Of a stretch of 64,000 bases of DNA, positions 49,201-62,427 are shown one piece after another. The stretch is from Nymphaea colorata (Eukaryota > Streptophyta > Magnoliopsida > Nymphaeales > Nymphaeaceae). Under the pieces are notes generated by a model. It worked only from the letters and a program-made list of their open reading frames with translations. It was not told the DNA's origin and did not search any database. Every line of letters begins with the position of its first letter. Position 1 is the first letter of the stretch. Where the stretch lies: NCBI RefSeq assembly GCF_008831285.2, contig NC_045139.1, forward strand, positions 20,192,412-20,256,411, written 5' to 3'. The position numbers and the translations under genes were made by a program.

Positions 49201-50600
49201 TTTAGTGGTCACTTAAAAAGAATGGAGGGGACCCCTTGTGTCCCCACAATGGTATGGGGAGAACAATTATTGCATTCTTTTAAGCTAGACATTTGACAAA
49301 ATCACATGAATTTTGCTAGACGAAATCTTTCCCATCGTCGCTCATTTTCTTCATCAGATTAGAGAATAAACTCAGGGCAAACATCATAGCTTTCAAGTCG
49401 ATAATCTTTCATTACAACTTCTTTAGTCATGGTTTCATGAGAGTTCACACCACAAAGGATGATAAGCAACTACTTTAAGAGTGTGAATTGCTTCAATGAG
49501 ATCGGATTTTCTATGGCAGCTAGAGAAGAGCTTGTGTAGAGTGAAGAAAACCCCAAGGTTAAATCTTTTGTAGTGCTAAACTGATCAGTAATCTTCTAAA
49601 AGCATTGTTCTCTCCATACTGCTTGCTCATCTTGACGGTCAACTTCTTGAGGAAGTGCTGAGGGCCTTGCATATCGTAGCCTACTGCTTTACCTTGAGAT
49701 TTGAACACATGCAAGTTTGGAAGCTAAAGTTTGTACTTTTTCATTATCAACCCTTCACATTTGAAGATCTTCAGCTCTAACACCCTAGAACTTTTGATGA
49801 GAATTGTTTCTAAATCAGCTGCAATATTTTTTTGCCATGGACAATCTCTTCAACTTCAAGACTCACAATGCTATAACAAGGTTTTGATGGCTTCAGTATA
49901 CTTCTTCGACAACATTGATAACCACCTTCTTTAGACTAGCAAAATTGTTGAAGTCAATGATTTGATGCTTAATTTTTTCTCCTCACAAGAAGAGCATGTG
50001 TGGAGAAAACATATAGTTCAAGAAGGTCATTCATGGGTTGTATAGGTGTTGTGGTCCATCCCATTTGGGGGTCTAAAGATTCAACTCCAACTCTTTCATA
50101 TTTTTTCTCAGGCAGAATCATAACCAACTATTGAGGTGAGAATGAAATTCTTTGTCAGTGATAACCTAGACCCAAAATTTTTGTTTGTCATCTTCATGAA
50201 ATACTATGTAGTGTTCCATCAATTCAATTATCCTATGTTTTTTGAATGAGTAAGTCCTAGATATATCATGAGTGAGGTTCTTGTTGATCCAACCATGTCC
50301 AAGTAGGAGTCTACTCCAGGTTCACAATCATTAATAGAGTTCACAAATCTTCTCGGTTGAAACTAGTGTGAATATGTGGCTTGCTTAGTAGGAATGGATG
50401 AGGTAATCTTAGCAATAACATCTTTGGGCAGATTATCTGGTGGGCTGGTACAACTTAGGCTATTGCTTGTGTTGTCCACAATACCTCCTCTATGTTCAAT
50501 CTTCTAAATTTGAAGACGACAAATGTTTTGTGAATGGGATATGGGGTCATAGTGACTTCTATTTTATCAGAGAAAGATGAACAAAATGTAGACATATGGA
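46276..50600 (-). mobile_element. Decayed Ty3/gypsy LTR retrotransposon pol
   Basis: Minus-strand motifs in order from high to low coordinate: reverse transcriptase CYAVMPFELKNVGATYQRAM and VDANDDDILVKSK (about 48395-48230); an RNase H-like EYEALIQIL near 47740; an integrase zinc-binding block with YYWPTMQQDCHKYVK-type words (about 47160-47080); an integrase core with YFTKWVEVI (about 46925); and the C-terminal tail GAKLEWPYVIKEILLN...NIVHLKK (46500-46276), the usual end of plant gypsy integrases. Numerous stops and frameshifts. Gag presumably lies near 49000-50600 but is poorly preserved. No LTR pair was identified. Confidence 0.85.
48113..48235. repeat. ~64-bp tandem duplication within the gypsy reverse transcriptase
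   Basis: Two copies of AATCAAT(A/T)TGTCAAACA..CTTGAG(G/A)ACACCAAGATG start near 48118 and 48182. On the minus strand both encode HLGVLK..FD.LI, the segment after the RT active site, so part of the RT has been duplicated. Confidence 0.8.
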
Positions 50601-53600
50601 AATGATAGATGACAAATGGAAATGAACAAAAGAAGTGTTATTTGGTAGCACATGATAGATAATGAAGAGAAGAATAAAAAACTAGAATTTTATTCATTTA
50701 GAATATTTGTAATGCAAAGCAGATTGAATGACAGTATAGACTAAGAACAACATACCTCCACCATGACATGTATAATTTAGTCCTACTAGGTCGACCATGA
50801 ATAAGATTGTCCTTATAAATAATCGACCAATTTGCTATGTTTCTCTGAATAATAGATCAATTTGCTATTGCTAGAGTGCTGACATTCCTCCAATCTTTAG
50901 ACCCTAATGTTGTTCAATGATGGTGGGATCCCTTTTGAGACATAAAAAAAGGTCAACTGTATCTTAGAGAATTGGACTATACAACTTTCTAGGTGATAAG
51001 ACAACAAAGAATGGTCATGTCAGCAAAATGTTAATGTACTGCTTATTGTAAGTATACCTGACTGAGTACTCCTGATAATAAAAGTCCCACATGACATGCC
51101 CCTCGGTCATATCATCCAATAATAGATTATATGTGTTCAAAGAGAGAGTGTAGTTGTTATATGACATGAAATCTCATCCTTCCTGGACTGTATGTTGATA
51201 GAACCACTCTTGCAAGAACAATGTGCATCCTTTGACTATTGATTACTGTATCATGTCATATTTGGAAAGTCTTATATATAAAAAGGCAAGTCCTGCCATG
51301 GCTACTGACAAGGTCATAGAGCAATAGATTCCCCACACCTTGAACAACTAAAGTGTGCAAAAGTCCATCATACCTTGCCCATTGGTGAAAATGAGCAAGC
51401 TAATGGTGCACAAATGCACGACCTTATAGGTTCTCTCTTGTGTGGACTTCGGTTGGTTTAACACTTGCTCTACGGTGCCTCCTACAGGGGTGTGGATGTC
51501 CACAAGTAGAATATGTTGACTTATGTTCTCTGGCTTCAAATTCTATGATTGAAATCTAGTCAGCCTATGAAGTAATTCATTTTAGTTGACTACTACATCT
51601 CTGAGGCTAAGGATGCTAGAGAACTCGTCTATAAGTAGCATTATCTCTCTCCATGGAAACCAGAATGTGCTCATATAGGAGTTCCATCTCTCAGCTAGTG
51701 CTTGAATTATTCACCTCCTTATTATGAGTAAGGGTGACTATTTCCAATTTGTAGTCATCAAGATATATGGGGTTAGCGGTCAGGAACTACTCCAACCATT
51801 CTAAATACTATACTGGGTTAAGGATGTCCATGCAAAAGATCATGGTGTTTGGGTCTCTTCATAGGATGAAATATACGATGTGATGTTGGGATGTGTTCAA
51901 AACATGGTGACTATAAGACAAAAGATAGTGGGGTCAAGATAGACAAAATTGATTAGAGATGGCCAGGCTGAACTAAGACTGACTATGTCTACCTCACCAT
52001 ACCTAATAGAGAGGTTCAAAATAGATGACAAACTTATTTGGCTTAGAATAGACTATGATAAACGCTAAGCAATAAAATGACTAAGTTTTGAAATATTGGA
52101 CGGTTTTGACATAGTAAAGTGAAAGTTATTCTGAGAGCTATGTCTAGTTTTTAATAAATTCCATGAAATATGCATTCATCAAATGAATATCAAACAAACT
52201 TACACACATATGCAATCACAGCCCTTTCCTAGGGACATGGTTTAATTTTTTTGAAAACATGCTTGGACATCTACACTGGATTTCTCAAGGTTTTCCACAA
52301 TCATCTATAATTTCATAACATGGTATGCCAATGTACTTCAATAAAATCTAATGCATGTGGCATAGACTCTTTCATGGATTCTATAAGTTGGAGTTCCCAT
52401 TCTCCTTTGGATACTTACCTATATACAAGACTGTTTGCTACAAGTACATGGCAAGGGGAAGACCAATACCTACCTCCAGTGTGTTGCTATGGCTGTTAAA
52501 CCCCCAAAGTTATTTTTTAATGAAAAAATAGTATGGCATGTAGACTGGAACATCACAAAGATCAAGAGTGGTTTAAAATATAAACACATGCCATAAATAA
52601 AAGGCACTAATGCCATGGGGCTTAAGATGGAGTTTAAAATTATAAGAGAGCATGTGGTTTTCAATCAACTCTTAAATTTAGAAGGGCTGTATGATTTGAA
52701 TCAATATGAACATGAAGAATCTTTGTCAATTTTGAGTCCTAAAGAAGCAAAATCTACAAGTAGCATGAGGACTCCTATGCGGATCTAGGGATATGAAGAC
52801 AATCATATTGGACATTCAATACTTAATCGAGTAAAAAACAAGGACGAATCCCATCACAACATCCACTTTTATTGCCATGCAAAATTTTTGCAATCTTGCT
52901 CATCATGACCATCAATGTGGGATGAAATAGAAAAATCAAATATTGACTTGCCTCCATATTCTCATTGCAGGAATCCATAAGAGATAGGACTCGACTCGTT
53001 GGTATGAAATCTCACTGTTCATTCCAGCTTTAACTTGGGCAATTGGGCAATCAGATCCAAAACTAGATTAAGCATTAAGGTTCCAAAATATGATTGTCGT
53101 CAAACATAAATGCAAATGGCAGTCTTGAATTTGAAATGAGAGAATGTTAGAAAAACTAAGTAGATTGCCAAGTATTGAAGAACTTGAACTGAAAATACTT
53201 GACTTAAGTGACGTAGTTTATCATTTGTATCATCACAGGCCCATGCAAGAGTTAATTCCTAGATCTGATATGAATGCATGCAAAATTAAATTCAATACAT
53301 AACGGAAATTTGGCCTCTAAGTTTGGGATGTGTGCCTAAGGAAATCTTGATTCAAAATTTAGGTCCAAATTTATTGGCTATGAATCATCGAAACATTTAG
53401 TGACTAAACTAGATCCATGGTTTCGACTTAGGGTCATTCTAATAGTTGTTTGGGTTCAAATCCTAATTGGAAATTGGTTGAAATATGTAAGTACAATTCA
53501 TAAATGACCTTTGATCTAAAGTTCATGATATGAATCCAAAATGTAGTTTAATGATCTGGTCTCATGGTTTAGGGATTTAGGGTTTTGGTAAAGGTCTACC

Positions 53601-53790
53601 ATTTTGATCTAAGTTACAAGCGATTCAAATCCAAAAATGTTGATATGAAGTCCAAATCTAGAATCCAATTCTCAAAAAAACTAGGTTGAATAATCCAATT
53701 TCTTTGAACCAAATCATGTTCAAATTCAATTTTAACTTCAATATTAAACTCTAATTCATCCAGATTTGGATCTAAGTCTTCTAAGAATCA
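50600..53790. other. Unassigned DNA
   Basis: No recognised coding sequence. Part may be the gag/LTR end of the gypsy element. A short duplicated phrase (AATAATCGACCAATTTGCTAT / AATAATAGATCAATTTGCTAT, near 50817 and 50849) is present. Open frames are short. Confidence 0.4.
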
Positions 53791-53799
53791 CACGTCCAA

Positions 53800-53935
53800 C
53801 CTAGCTAGAGTTTGGGTTAGACTAACTTAGGTTTAGGTTTTAACCTAACTAGGGCTTGGCTTAAACCTTGTTAGGGTTTAGGTTTAAATTGACTAGGGTT
53901 TAGGTTTAACTTGGCTAAGGTTTTCTTATAGGCTA
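53800..53935. repeat. Degenerate telomere-like TTTAGGG-related repeats
   Basis: Several CTAGGGTTTAGGTTTAA-like words in tandem with a period of about 25-30 bp, related to but not pure copies of the plant telomere heptamer. It may be an interstitial telomeric remnant or chance enrichment in an AT/GGT-rich stretch; AGGGTTTAGG also occurs near 53570. Confidence 0.5.
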
Positions 53936-56900
53936 GGTCCAGGCACATGGTTGTGGACTCAAAATGAACTATTGGTTAAGAAATTGAGAAAAGACTAAGG
54001 TTTTAGGTAGTTTTAACACTAAGGATTAGATCTCAATTATGGATAGATCTAGGTTTTAGGAAAAAGCAAGATCAAAACAGGCCAATTTGGGAAAGTACAT
54101 TTGAAAATTCATATAATCAACTTAAGTCAAGTATATACATGAAATATTGCCTCATATATATAGCCGATGAAGTCTTAACTTGATTATTATGAAACATAAA
54201 TCTATGTGCATTTTTTAAATGAATGAATGCATTACAAAAACAAACTATATGAATGGACATTACTAAGCACCTTAATGAAAATAAAACAAAGCAAAGCAGA
54301 TGCATGCATAAATAACATGATATTTCGAAATGATATGGAATCAGGTTGAAATTAGGGTTTCTTAATTGATAAATCAAGCTTCAATGAGAAGGGCTTTTTT
54401 TGCTGCAATCTCATTCAAAACCCTGATTTACTTGTTGGAATCCAAATACAATGTTTTGAATTACGACGTGCATTTAACGATGCAATAGTGCCATTAATCA
54501 AACAAATATATTCTAAAACTCTAAAATGGTGACTCACATGACTAATCATGTTGGATTGGTCTTTTACCGTGAATGAAAATAGAAATAATTGATTAAAAAT
54601 TCAAAAATCTGATAGAAAATTCATAACTAGGTGGAAAACGGAAAGGCCAAGTCCTAGAAGTCTACAACTTATTCTTTACAACTAATTTGCTTGGTCCTAA
54701 AAGGTAGGCGAATGATCTTTAAACATTACGAGTGACAAAAGTTTCAAGTGATATAAATAAAAAAACCTATTTTTTTACAAAAAAAATATTAAACAAGAAA
54801 ATTGGGGCAGAAAACAGATTTTCTATTGAAAGCAGAGTAAAAAATAGTTTTGCTACTATGACTTTTGCATGACCCAAAACATATCAAAATAACTTGGATG
54901 CACTTGCAATATGGACTATAAGTTGTCTATACAACATAGAATCAACAAGACTTTATAGATCCAGAAAAGAATAATAATTGAAAAAGTTATTTATTTACAA
55001 AGTTGCTACAAAAACAGCAACTTATAGACAAGCTCTGAAATCTGACCAAGCACTAGAAAACAGTTAAACATCTTGAAACATCATGTTGAACGAGTGCAAA
55101 AGTTAATGTACTAATGTTCAATGATCACAAAACTTGTATACTAACTCTCTGCATATCAAGCTTTCGATCACAATTGAAATTTTCAAAAACCTTTAATGGA
55201 TAAATAAATATGGATTTGGGAACCTAGACTGCTAGACAATTTTACGTAGAAAACAAAAAGCAAAAAAGTAGAAATTGTTTAAATGAAGAACTTTACCAAC
55301 ATGAAAGATATGTCAAATTTATATGGATTAATGTGAAATTTGGTTTATAGAGTGTCCACTTACCAGAAAATTTATAGAAACTTAAAGCACAAAAAAATAA
55401 TGACAAATGAGAGAGTTATGCATCAAACAAATTGGTGCAGTAACTTGAAAATTAGGAGCTCTATGACTCTGGTCTTCGGATCCTCCATGCATTTTGCAAT
55501 ACCCTTTTTTGGGATCTTTTTTGTTTATAGTTGCCCATTTCATGCAAAGACAAAGGTGTAGCTTTGAAACAAAGCCTCCTTCTAAAGCTTGCTTTTTAGC
55601 ATGATCTGCTGCTAGTTGCATCGTGCTTTAAGAGCCATCATAGGATCAATTGCAAAAATCGATTTTTTGCCTGCATTAATGGAACTTAAAGAATGAGACC
55701 CACTTTAATTTATAATTGAATTTATCATAGATCCCATATGCTCTTGCTAATGCTTCATTAACTTGTCATGCTCTTTTGTGACTTAAGAAGAACACACCGA
55801 TGAAGGCAAGCCAACATTAACCCATACTCTTTGTAAAGAAAAACCTTGAAAAAAAGCTGATAGAACTCCCAACAAAGTGAACAACAGAACTACTTTTGTC
55901 ACCTTAGCAAAAAAATCATGAAATGAACAATGAGATGTATAATTATTTGTCAATGCAATATCTAATTATAGACTTACTTGGAAGGAATGTCGTACAAATG
56001 AAGTGATCATTAAAAAAAAAAAAAACCTCTAAAAGAATTGCAAAGGATGATCCTCCATATATATTAGGAACAAATTATTGTAAATTTTAAGAGCATTATT
56101 TCAGAGTACATAATTAGATCTTTATGTGTATCTGTATAGGAAATAAGGAAAACAGTGAATTCAATTTTATTTTGTGATTGATTCTTCATGTTAGGAAAAC
56201 AACTATCTCTATATTTTGGGATTGGTTTTTCATGTCAGGAAAACAACTACCTAGAGATAAAAAAAGTTGCATTTATTGCTAAATACTCTTACCTAGATCA
56301 TTATTAAAGCATAGCAAGCCACTCAATTGAAGGCTCGATGTTTATGACTATCTAATATGCTACCTAATGACCCAATCAAGTGGTAGTAATTGTCTCATGT
56401 AGCATCATTTATAGCTTGAAGTACATCATACGCTCAACCAGAATTTATGTTCTTTTTTCTTTCTTCCTTATTACAACATAGGTTGTATATGTCGTCCTAT
56501 ATTCTCTATAGTAACTGACACCTTCTAAATTTCTAATCATGTTTGTTCTCTGTCATTCATAGAGGCTACTATTCAACTACTTCAAAGGCAAAATTGAACA
56601 TTTTCTTCTGTTTCATATTTACCTTCTTGTTTTCTCCGATAATTTCTATTCTTGATATCTGTAGATTCCTGTAATGAAGCCTATGACCTCACAAGCAATT
56701 CTTTCCCAAAGTCAACGACCATAACCGTAAGGGCTGGGGTTTTAGAAACACAAGACAAAGATATGGTTTTGATATTTATAGCTTTCCTATGTCACTATAA
56801 CCATGCAAATTAGATACCTTTAGAAGGACATATTTTATTAGGTCTGATAAAATTTGAAGACCTGTTATGTGCTTTTGATGTCTTGGTGGAGAGGAGTGCT

Positions 56901-57170
56901 GAGCCATAGATTATAGACCATGATCATGTGACAGTTGGTGCTTTGATGAGGATGCGCTCATAAGCTGGTCGGGCACATATTGTGCTTTCAACTGAAAATG
57001 TTACGATTGCTGCTTGTTACTTGTAGGATGGGATAGTTTTTTCTGTTTGAGATTGATTGAGGACTTGAAGTCTATTAAATAATGCACCAATACGACATCA
57101 TGGGTACCCCTGAAGTTTAAACAATGCTTATACTTTAACATGAAGAAATAAAAAGCTTCAATCAGCCTCA
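53936..57170. other. Unassigned AT-rich DNA
   Basis: No gene recognised. A 45-bp diverged tandem duplication is present near 56176 and 56221 (TTCATGT(T/C)AGGAAAACAACTA). Open frames at 54117-54377, 55340-55561 and 55382-55621 show no family features. Confidence 0.5.
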
Positions 57171-57673
57171 AGCAGCAAGCGATGAGGCAACACGGTTTGA
57201 GACACGCAATCGATTGTAATCTGTACGAGCTCCCTCTCTCCCTCTCTCTCTCTCTGCCTGCTGAAACTCTACAAGCTTCTACATCTGTTCCACCAAAAAA
57301 AAAAAGGCTTCAAAAACATCCTTTTTCCTATTAAAACCTAACTTAGCAGGTTGTTTATTCAATGACTGCTTGTTTTTTGTGAAGAAAGCATAAACAGATC
57401 TGCAAGAGACCGAAGAAGTAATAAGGCTTCTAGATTTCTTGCATACACATTATTATTGCATTTCAAGGAAATGAAAATATGCAGCTCCATTTTTTACCCA
57501 CGTGTGTGTTTGTATATATACGTGCGATGGCTGTGGCTTGATCATGTGGCACCCTAGAGAGCTTCGACGGTCCTTTGGTGGATCTTGTTGATAAAATAGA
57601 AGCACTACCTTGTTTTGTAATATTTTTTATGTATTTTTTTTGTAATTTGAAATGCACAAAAAATTCTTTTATA

Positions 57674-57676
<3 letters not shown>

Positions 57677-57707
<31 letters not shown>

Positions 57708-57907
57708 GCAGAATAGCTAAAAGGGCCATGGCTAATTTATAAATAGCTGTGACTATTGCAAGTAATAGCTGCAGCCAAAAACATGGCTACTGGTCTAGGT
57801 AAACTGTGCACAGTAGATGCAACAGCTATGATCAAGACCATGGCAAAAGGTCAAGAGCCACAAGGGCTATTACAACAGTTACTTATATATATATATATAT
57901 ATATATA
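57677..57907. repeat. TA microsatellites flanking a 180-bp insert
   Basis: TA runs at 57677-57704 and 57883-57907 bracket about 180 bp containing AATAGCT, CATGGCTA and GCTATTAC words in both orientations. This could be a small element inserted into a TA tract with duplication of the tract, but no clear terminal inverted repeat can be drawn. Confidence 0.45.
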
Positions 57908-58934
57908 AGGTGAAAAAAAAAGTGTTCAGTTGCGTGCTTGTCAATTGAATATATGCAAGAAAGGGGACTCTTTTTTGTCTTAGCATCTAAAATTTAACAT
58001 ATTTCTATGTAGAGGATTCTTCAGATAAAGACTGAAATACTATTATTAAGACAAAATTAAGACATTTATTTATCTATTTATGAATAAGATGGAAGCGAAT
58101 GATGATTTTTGAGTAATTAATAGGATGGTAGTCTACATCATATTAGAAATGAAGATAGTAACATAATTGATAAATATATCAACATGAATTATATTACTCC
58201 AAATTACACTTTAAAGGCAAATATATGGTGGCTCTATGGCTAGAGATATGATTTTGCAACATCTAATACCATGGCAGTACCCAAAAAAAAAACACAAAAA
58301 AAAAAAAGAGTAGGCCAATGTGGTTCCTGACCTTGCTTCCCGCCCTAACGAAGAACCTGTCGCTGTGGCTTTTTTGATTCGCCAAAGAATGAGCTCCGGC
58401 CAAAAACATTAGCGGCCATGTCTTTTGTGCTTACCATCTCTGTGTGATCTTGTGAGTATTTCAAATACGAACAAACCAATAATTTAGGTATATACCCTTA
58501 GAATGATTATTGGTTAATTAAATTGATCTCAAATATTTAATTCTCTTCAAGAAGCAACATCATCATATTTGGGAAAGGTGTTTCGAAAATAATTTGACAA
58601 CATCGGAAGAATTTTGCATGTTTAGAGAACGCTTTCGAATTTTGGATCCTTTGCTTTCCGCATACTGTCCACGACCCCAACTTGAGTTCAAGATGACAAA
58701 GAAACTGCAAACTTTGGAAAGTGAAAACCAATGATATATCACACTTGAAGTCTAAATTCAAGGAATCCGACTCTATCTTTCTTTTTCTTTGTTAGCTTAC
58801 TAATCATGAGGTCCGGAGCACAGAGATGCAATAAAGAGGAGAACAAAAGTAGGTGGATTCCACCTTCTGTAAAATGATGATGTTTCCATTCTCATTCTAA
58901 TTGATACTGGGTTTTACAACATTACAATATTAAA

Positions 58935-59500
58935 CTGCGGCTTGGGTAATCACTTAACCAAATTATTTGGACCACCATTGAATCTTTCTTTTCTTTTTTA
59001 TTGTTGAAGTTATTTTCATTTATGAAACCTGTAGTTCTTGATGAGGTTCATCTGTTTACGTAGGGCTAATAACAACCCACTATTATTCGTTTTCTTTGCC
59101 GTGCAATTTATAAATGGACATCACAGCAAAAGTGGCTGCCGTTGACGATTCTTATCTTCAAGTTGAAATTAAATATGTCATTACTCATAAATGCAGTCTT
59201 TTTCTTTTTTTCAAATTCTTTTACGTTGAGTGATGTTAATTTGTTTCTGCTGGTTCCTCGATTGAACTAGCTAGGCATCATTTTTTCTTTTTTGTAAATT
59301 AAGGGTCCAAAATAAAATAAAATATATTTTTCTTATGTGTGACTTCTTTTAGATATAGTTTTATTATTACAACCACTCTTTTTTTTAAAAAAATGCATCA
59401 CAAAATTAAAAAAAATAAAATAGTTAAAGGAGCCATCCGAGCTGTGACCACTATTTGCAATGAATATTTTCTATAAAGAAGTTCCAAGTTTACCAGATTT
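58935..59500 (+). repeat. Direct repeat copy A (~560 bp)
   Basis: It aligns in the same orientation with 61710-62265. Shared anchors: TCTGTTTACGTAGGGCTAA, CTTCAAGTTGAAA, GATGTTAATTT, TTTTATTATTACAACA and AGTTAAAGGAGCC(A/T)TCC. Identity looks roughly 70-75 percent by eye, with indels. No coding capacity. Confidence 0.88.
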
Positions 59501-61709
59501 CTCCAAGGAAACAAAATTTTGTATAAACTAAAAACTTAAGTGTATTGGAAGCAGTTGAATGAAAGAGATTCAAGCTTGAATATGTTTCCTTCAAAGTTTT
59601 ATTTTCTCATTTTTCTGTCTAAAATTGGCAAAGTGAAAAACTCTCATATCGTAATAAGAAAGAAAAAAGGTTTTAATTTCTTTCTTCATGCATTCGTAAC
59701 AAAAAGCGAAAAAAAAAAGGCACTTAATACTTTGGCAAAAATAACATTCCACTGCTCAACTTTTGAAAATTAACGGCTAGGTCATCAACTTTAAAGGGAA
59801 ATCTTCAAGGACCTGCCCGCTAATAGAAAAACACTAATTTTTTTATGCCAAATGATATTAAAAGATATTAATATATAAATGAATAGAATCTATCTAAAAT
59901 ATTAATATGAAAATAATTATTTTTTTTTGAGACTCGAGCAAAATAGCCCATACGATGCCCGTGTCAAGATCAATACTTTTCTACTATACACATACCAATT
60001 GAAACCAATGATATTAAAATTGACCTGAATCTACCGAATCAGCGGTTTGCCGGTTTGAGTCGTTTGACGCTGTGGCCGATTTGGCGGACCATGAAAATCG
60101 GCCAATTTATCTAGGAATCGGTTGAACAGTTATCGAGTCGACCCCTTCAACGTGAATCGCCCGATTCTGACCTTCCAAAAAAGTTCATACGATGCCTCAT
60201 CGCCGTTTAAGCGGACCTTTCCCAGAACGAAAAAAAATAACGCGACTTTTTTCTCCCATTAGTTATTATTATTTTTTTCTCATCCTTGGCCTGCGTTCGT
60301 GACTGCATTGAGCGTACGACTTGGAGAACTGCTTCCAGGCATCCACGTTTCTGTTTCTTCAACTTCAACCTCCATTATTCATTGCATCCAGCTTCTATGG
60401 CCGCGCATTTACTTATTAGCACAAATGTATTTTCGGTACATGCTTTGGTGATAATTTAAAGAATTTGCACTGAATTTGGCCAATTTTCAAAATGTAAGAG
60501 CATGGCATATGTGATATTTGATTAAAAATAAATTTGATATGAATCTGCAACTGAATCCGATTCGATATTTATGTATGTATGAATCTAAGAGAGTGACATT
60601 TCTTCAATCCGAATATGATCCGATTTCTTAATCGAAAATTACATTTTTTTCCATAACTGATTTTTTGAGAATGGTTTGGTCAGATATCCAATCCAAATCA
60701 AATATATCGAGATTCTTATTCTTATTGCATTTGGTCATTAGTGATTAGTCATTTGTTTTATCATTTTTTTGGGAAACAACAAAGCTTTTACGTTAATTTT
60801 TATTTTTCTTATTTTTTGCAGATTTTTTTTCTAAATGTTGTTTGATTAATTTTTAATAAAAAACATATTTGACCAATCCGATTCACAAACTATCAAGATT
60901 TTGATTTGATTCATCGACTCACTGTTTCTTTTGCCTTTTCCATTCGATTCAGGAACCGATTTTGACAACCTCAATCGGAGCAAATTCATTGTCATAGATG
61001 AATTTCACCAACAAACTTATATTAAAAAAAATCCATCATTTGTCAATTCCACAAGAGCCTGTAGAAAAGAAGTGAGGCATTCACACAGAACTCGTTTGAT
61101 CGAGGTGAGATGTATGTATGCGTGAGTGTATGGGGTGGGCGAGAGAGAGAAACAACAGAAAAGTACTTTCATTTAGGAATCCACCTTTTATATGTTAATA
61201 AGATAATGTTTGATAACCTAAAACCTCAAATGTGAAGTTGATCTGAAGTTAACCTAATATACGATGAATCTCATACCCATGTTACATGTACAAAAAACAA
61301 AAAAAAAAAGTGATGATATAAGGTATGAGGCCGAAGAGTTTGGACTTAAATCTGCTGATCTCAGGTCCTCAATGATTAGAGCTAGATCGCCGTGGATCTC
61401 AAATCCAGAACTACTCTAAACAAAGAAGCAGAAGAACTAATATAGATTTTCAAAGACTTGGATAGTGAATAAAAACGAGATATTGAAGTAGTTCTGATGA
61501 TTAAATATAATCACCTCTTAATTAAAATTTGGTTCGGAATTCTTAGTTTTAGTTGTATGGATCTTAGTGATGGAATATGAAATAATACGTAACGTAACTA
61601 ATTAATATATAATATAATATACTTTAAATTGAAAGGTTTTTTTTTTTTAATAGAAGGCCAAAGTTTGTTGGACGAGATAACTGTGGCTACAGATTTTTAA
61701 TTAATATAA
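59501..61709. other. DNA between the two 560-bp repeats
   Basis: No polyprotein motif is seen. Around 60010-60180 a CG-richer phrase with TCGGCCAAT and CGGTTTGAGTCG words stands out, and the words CGATTC/GAATCG recur through 60150-60960. Open frames are short and unremarkable. Confidence 0.5.
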
Positions 61710-62265
61710 GTGCATGGGTGATCATTCAACCAAACTATTTGTGGGCCACCGTGGACTACGTTTTCTTCTTTTTTTATTATTTAAGTTATATTCATGAATG
61801 GAACCTATAGTTCTCGATTAGGTTCTTCTGTTTACGTAGGGCTAAGGACTATCCACTGCTAATAATTTTCTACGCCATTAAATTTATAGATGGATGTTGA
61901 AACAAAATGGTTGCTATTCACGATCCTTGTCTTCAAGTTGAAAGAAAAACTGATGATGTCATTACTAATAAATGCGCACCCTTTTGAGTTGAAAGATGTT
62001 AATTTCTTTATCGACAGTTCCTCCATTGAACCGGCTAGGTATCTGTTTTTATTTTTTGTAGATTAGGTTGAAATAAAAATATAATATAATTAACATTCTG
62101 ATATTTGACTTGTTTTGGATATAATTTTATTATTACAACAAATTATTATTTTTTGAAATACATCATAAAACAAAAAAGGACAGTTAAAGGAGCCTTCCAA
62201 GCATGAAACACCATTTGCAATGAAATTTTACACTAGAGCATTCAAAATCTTATCGAATGTTCATG
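61710..62265 (+). repeat. Direct repeat copy B (~560 bp)
   Basis: The partner of 58935-59500, starting about 2.78 kb further on. The pair could be old LTRs of a small non-coding retroelement, or a segmental duplication. The ends do not show an obvious TG...CA. Confidence 0.88.
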
Positions 62266-62301
62266 AGGAGACAAAATTTTAAGTACTATGAAGTAGACCT
62301 T

Positions 62302-62427
62302 ATGGGGCATTTGATAGCCATTGATTCGAGATTCTCGTGATTTGAGAGCCATAGATTCAAGATCATGGGGCATTTGATAGCCATTGATTCGAGATTCTCA
62401 TGATTTGAGAGCCATAGATTCAAGATC
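62302..62427. repeat. 63-bp tandem duplication, one mismatch
   Basis: Copies start ATGGGGCATTTGATAGCC at 62302 and 62365 and are identical except for CTCGTGAT versus CTCATGAT. Very recent relative to the other repeats here. Confidence 0.97.
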
